A stretch of 64,000 nt of DNA from Klebsiella quasivariicola (lineage in GTDB: Bacteria; Pseudomonadota; Gammaproteobacteria; Enterobacterales; Enterobacteriaceae), in contig NZ_CP022823.1 in the NCBI RefSeq assembly GCF_002269255.1, positions 4,526,001 to 4,590,000 on the forward strand, in the 5' to 3' direction. Positions 62,387-64,000 of the stretch are shown piece by piece. The notes beneath the pieces are model-generated. The model made no database searches. It saw only the letters and a list, made by a program, of their open reading frames with translations, and had not been told where the DNA came from. The position numbers were made by a program, and so were the translations under genes. Each line of letters starts with the position of its first letter. Position 1 is the stretch's first letter.

Positions 62387-63241
62387 TTAAACCAGGGTAC
62401 CGTAAATCGTCAACAGCGCCATGATCACCACTACCACCAGCGACGTTTTCTTGGCCATCGATACGGCGGCTTTGGGCGTCGCCACTTTATCCACGTGCGG
62501 TTCACGGGCCAGGGAATACTGCGCCAGGCGCGTCAATACCTGATACTGCGACGAATGGCGGTCGCCTAACGAGGCAAACCACGCCGGCAGCGCTTTCTCA
62601 CCATGCCCCACCAGGGCATAGACTACCCCCACCAGGCGTACCGGCAGCCAGTCCACAATATGCAGAATTCCATCGATCCCGGACTGCAACCGATGGTGCG
62701 GCGTCTGGTAGCGAGCCAGCCATGTCTGCCAGGCGCGCAGTACGCTGTAAGCGATAAGCGTCAGAGGGCCCCACGCCCCACCCACCACAAACCAGAACAG
62801 CGGCGCCAGATAGTATCGATAGTTAATCCACAGCAGCGCATTTTGCAGCTCACTCAGGTATTCACGCTCATCGCAGCCCGGAGGGACGCCGTGGATCAGC
62901 GTCAACTCGCTGGCCATGGCATCGCAGGCGCGACTGTCATTGCGCGACGCTGCTTTCAGATAAGCATGATAATGCAGCCGAACCTTGCCTGCCCCAATGC
63001 ACAGCAGGCCCAGTAAGATCCAGAACACCAGCAGCGGTACGTTAAACAACTGCCCCTGCAGCAGGCGCTGAATGATATAGACGACCACAACGGCCACCAG
63101 CGTCATCAGTAGCGTGCCCAACAGAGAAAAATGTTTTATCCGGCGGAACACCACCTCCAGCCGATGATCAAGCTGCCAGTGTTCGCCCAGCTTAAACAGC
63201 CGTTCGGCGATAAGCACCAGCAGCGTCGTAAACAGCGTCAT
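62387..63241 (-). CDS. ampE: Inner-membrane protein AmpE
   Basis: This 284-residue membrane protein has about four hydrophobic segments and an ATP-binding-like region; it is linked to AmpD in beta-lactamase regulation. The sequence from MTLFTTLLVLIAERLFKLG onward matches E. coli AmpE. It overlaps the ampD stop by 4 bases, so the two are one operon. The molecular role of AmpE is not settled. Confidence 0.93.
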   Translation of the reverse strand: MTLFTTLLVLIAERLFKLGEHWQLDHRLEVVFRRIKHFSLLGTLLMTLVAVVVVYIIQRLLQGQLFNVPLLVFWILLGLLCIGAGKVRLHYHAYLKAASRNDSRACDAMASELTLIHGVPPGCDEREYLSELQNALLWINYRYYLAPLFWFVVGGAWGPLTLIAYSVLRAWQTWLARYQTPHHRLQSGIDGILHIVDWLPVRLVGVVYALVGHGEKALPAWFASLGDRHSSQYQVLTRLAQYSLAREPHVDKVATPKAAVSMAKKTSLVVVVIMALLTIYGTLV

Positions 63242-63801
63242 GAGGTCTCCTTTTCTGACGGTACGCTAAGTAGCGCCCGGTATTTTTGCCAGTTAAAGGC
63301 CGGTCCCGGATCGGTCTTGCGCACGGGCGCAATATCGCTATGACCTGCAATGTTGTTAGCGATGGCCGGATAACGCGTGATGAGGAGATCGGTTATCGCC
63401 GCCAGCTGTCGGTACTGCGCATCGGTATACGCCAGGGTATCCGTGCCTTCCAGCTCAATACCGATGGAAAAATCATTGCAGCGTTCGCGTCCCTGATAAC
63501 AGGAGACCCCCGCATGCCACGCACGCTTATCGAAAGGCACATACTGCACGATTTCACCATCACGGCGAATCAGACAATGTGCGGAAACACGCAGATGAGC
63601 AATCTCCGCAAAGAAAGGATGTGCCTGCGGATCCAGGGTGCCGGTGAACAGCGCATCAATCCACGGGCCACCAAATTCGCCTGGTGGCAAGCTAATGTTA
63701 TGCACCACCAGTAAGGAAGGGGTTTCTTCATCCGGACGGCAGTCATGGTGCGGCGAGGGAACCCGACGCGCGCCGACCAACCATCCCTCGTTCAACTGCA
63801 T
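63238..63801 (-). CDS. ampD: N-acetyl-anhydromuramyl-L-alanine amidase
   Basis: This 187-residue cytoplasmic zinc amidase recycles cell-wall muropeptides and thereby keeps AmpR-controlled beta-lactamase off. Zinc ligands are H34 (VVHNIS), H154 (AGHSDIAP) and D164 (TDPGP). All are intact, so it should be active. It diverges from nadC. Confidence 0.97.
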   Translation of the reverse strand: MQLNEGWLVGARRVPSPHHDCRPDEETPSLLVVHNISLPPGEFGGPWIDALFTGTLDPQAHPFFAEIAHLRVSAHCLIRRDGEIVQYVPFDKRAWHAGVSCYQGRERCNDFSIGIELEGTDTLAYTDAQYRQLAAITDLLITRYPAIANNIAGHSDIAPVRKTDPGPAFNWQKYRALLSVPSEKETS

Positions 63802-63934
63802 GCGGGATCTCCTTTCGCGAACTCATGCTTCCGGGCCACACGCCGGCCCAAAGGATGAAGTGTGTATGGTACTGAAACGTCGTTCAGGTTAGCATGTTTC
63901 CCACTTCTGAATCTTATCTATCTGGAGCTTTATC

Positions 63935-64000
63935 ATGTCGCCTCGTCGTTATAACCCCGACCGCCGCCGTGACGTGCTGCTGGAACGTATTAATCTCGAT
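63935..64000 (+). CDS. nadC: Quinolinate phosphoribosyltransferase, N-terminal part (3' end outside window)
   Basis: The first 22 codons, MSPRRYNPDRRRDVLLERIN and two more, match the start of E. coli NadC. TGGAGC precedes the ATG. It is divergent from ampD, as in E. coli. NadC makes nicotinate mononucleotide from quinolinate. The remainder lies outside the window. Confidence 0.92.
   Translation, partial: MSPRRYNPDRRRDVLLERINLD

Noticed and set aside
1..64000. CRISPR arrays, rRNA genes and insertion sequences
   Set aside because: No regularly spaced repeat-spacer pattern, rRNA sequence or transposase was seen; the repeats present are iterons, REP elements, operators and a coding repeat.

Overview
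The window is a stretch of chromosome from an enteric bacterium of the genus Klebsiella, most likely the K. pneumoniae complex. The evidence is near-identity of many genes to Escherichia coli orthologues (dksA, panD, can, lpdA, aceE, speD), E. coli-like gene order in mirror image (nadC to hrpB), a pul-type type II secretion cluster next to hrpB, and a PQQ glucose dehydrogenase (gcd).

Left core, 1-16.9 kb. The end of the secretion operon (pulL-M-N-O) converges on hrpB. Then come thpR-sfsA, dksA-gluQRS, pcnB-folK, the pantothenate genes panB-panC-panD, yadE and yadI, the ABC exporter yadG-yadH, carbonic anhydrase (can) and hpt. pcnB appears to start at a non-canonical AUU codon.

Island, about 16.86-34.66 kb. 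A 17.8-kb integrated element separates hpt from gcd. Its ends are a 21-bp imperfect direct repeat that overlaps the first codons of hpt, so the target is the 5' end of that gene. Right to left it carries a P4-type tyrosine integrase, an AlpA-like regulator, a Bro-N antirepressor, a divergent promoter region with three operator-like repeats, a run of small Icd-like and unknown proteins, a DUF927 primase/helicase-like replication protein, and a twelve-copy iteron array that is probably the replication origin. Next come a broken ssb gene, a complete Ec67-type retron (msr-msd RNA plus reverse transcriptase fused to a TOPRIM domain), a four-gene virion-type operon with a tape-measure/peptidoglycan-hydrolase protein, a Nu1/TerS-like protein beside an array of GTGTCAA boxes, and AT-rich cargo (DUF4238 and DUF3892 proteins). 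There are no capsid, portal or large-terminase genes. The layout fits a phage satellite of the Gram-negative PICI/P4 kind that depends on a helper phage. Integration swapped the hpt promoter: hpt now starts from element DNA, while the original hpt promoter reads into the integrase.

Right core, 34.7-64 kb. This holds gcd with a CRP site, cueO with a CueR-type promoter, yacC, a lipoprotein plus a coiled-coil FKBP-like protein, the spermidine genes speE-speD, yacL, acnB, two exported DUF proteins (DUF3300, DUF2950), and the pyruvate dehydrogenase operon (pdhR-aceE-aceF-lpdA) with a PdhR box. It ends with aroP, a GPH transporter-GH43 glycosidase pair, ampE-ampD and the start of nadC.

All calls come from reading the sequence and from memory of the families; no database search was run.
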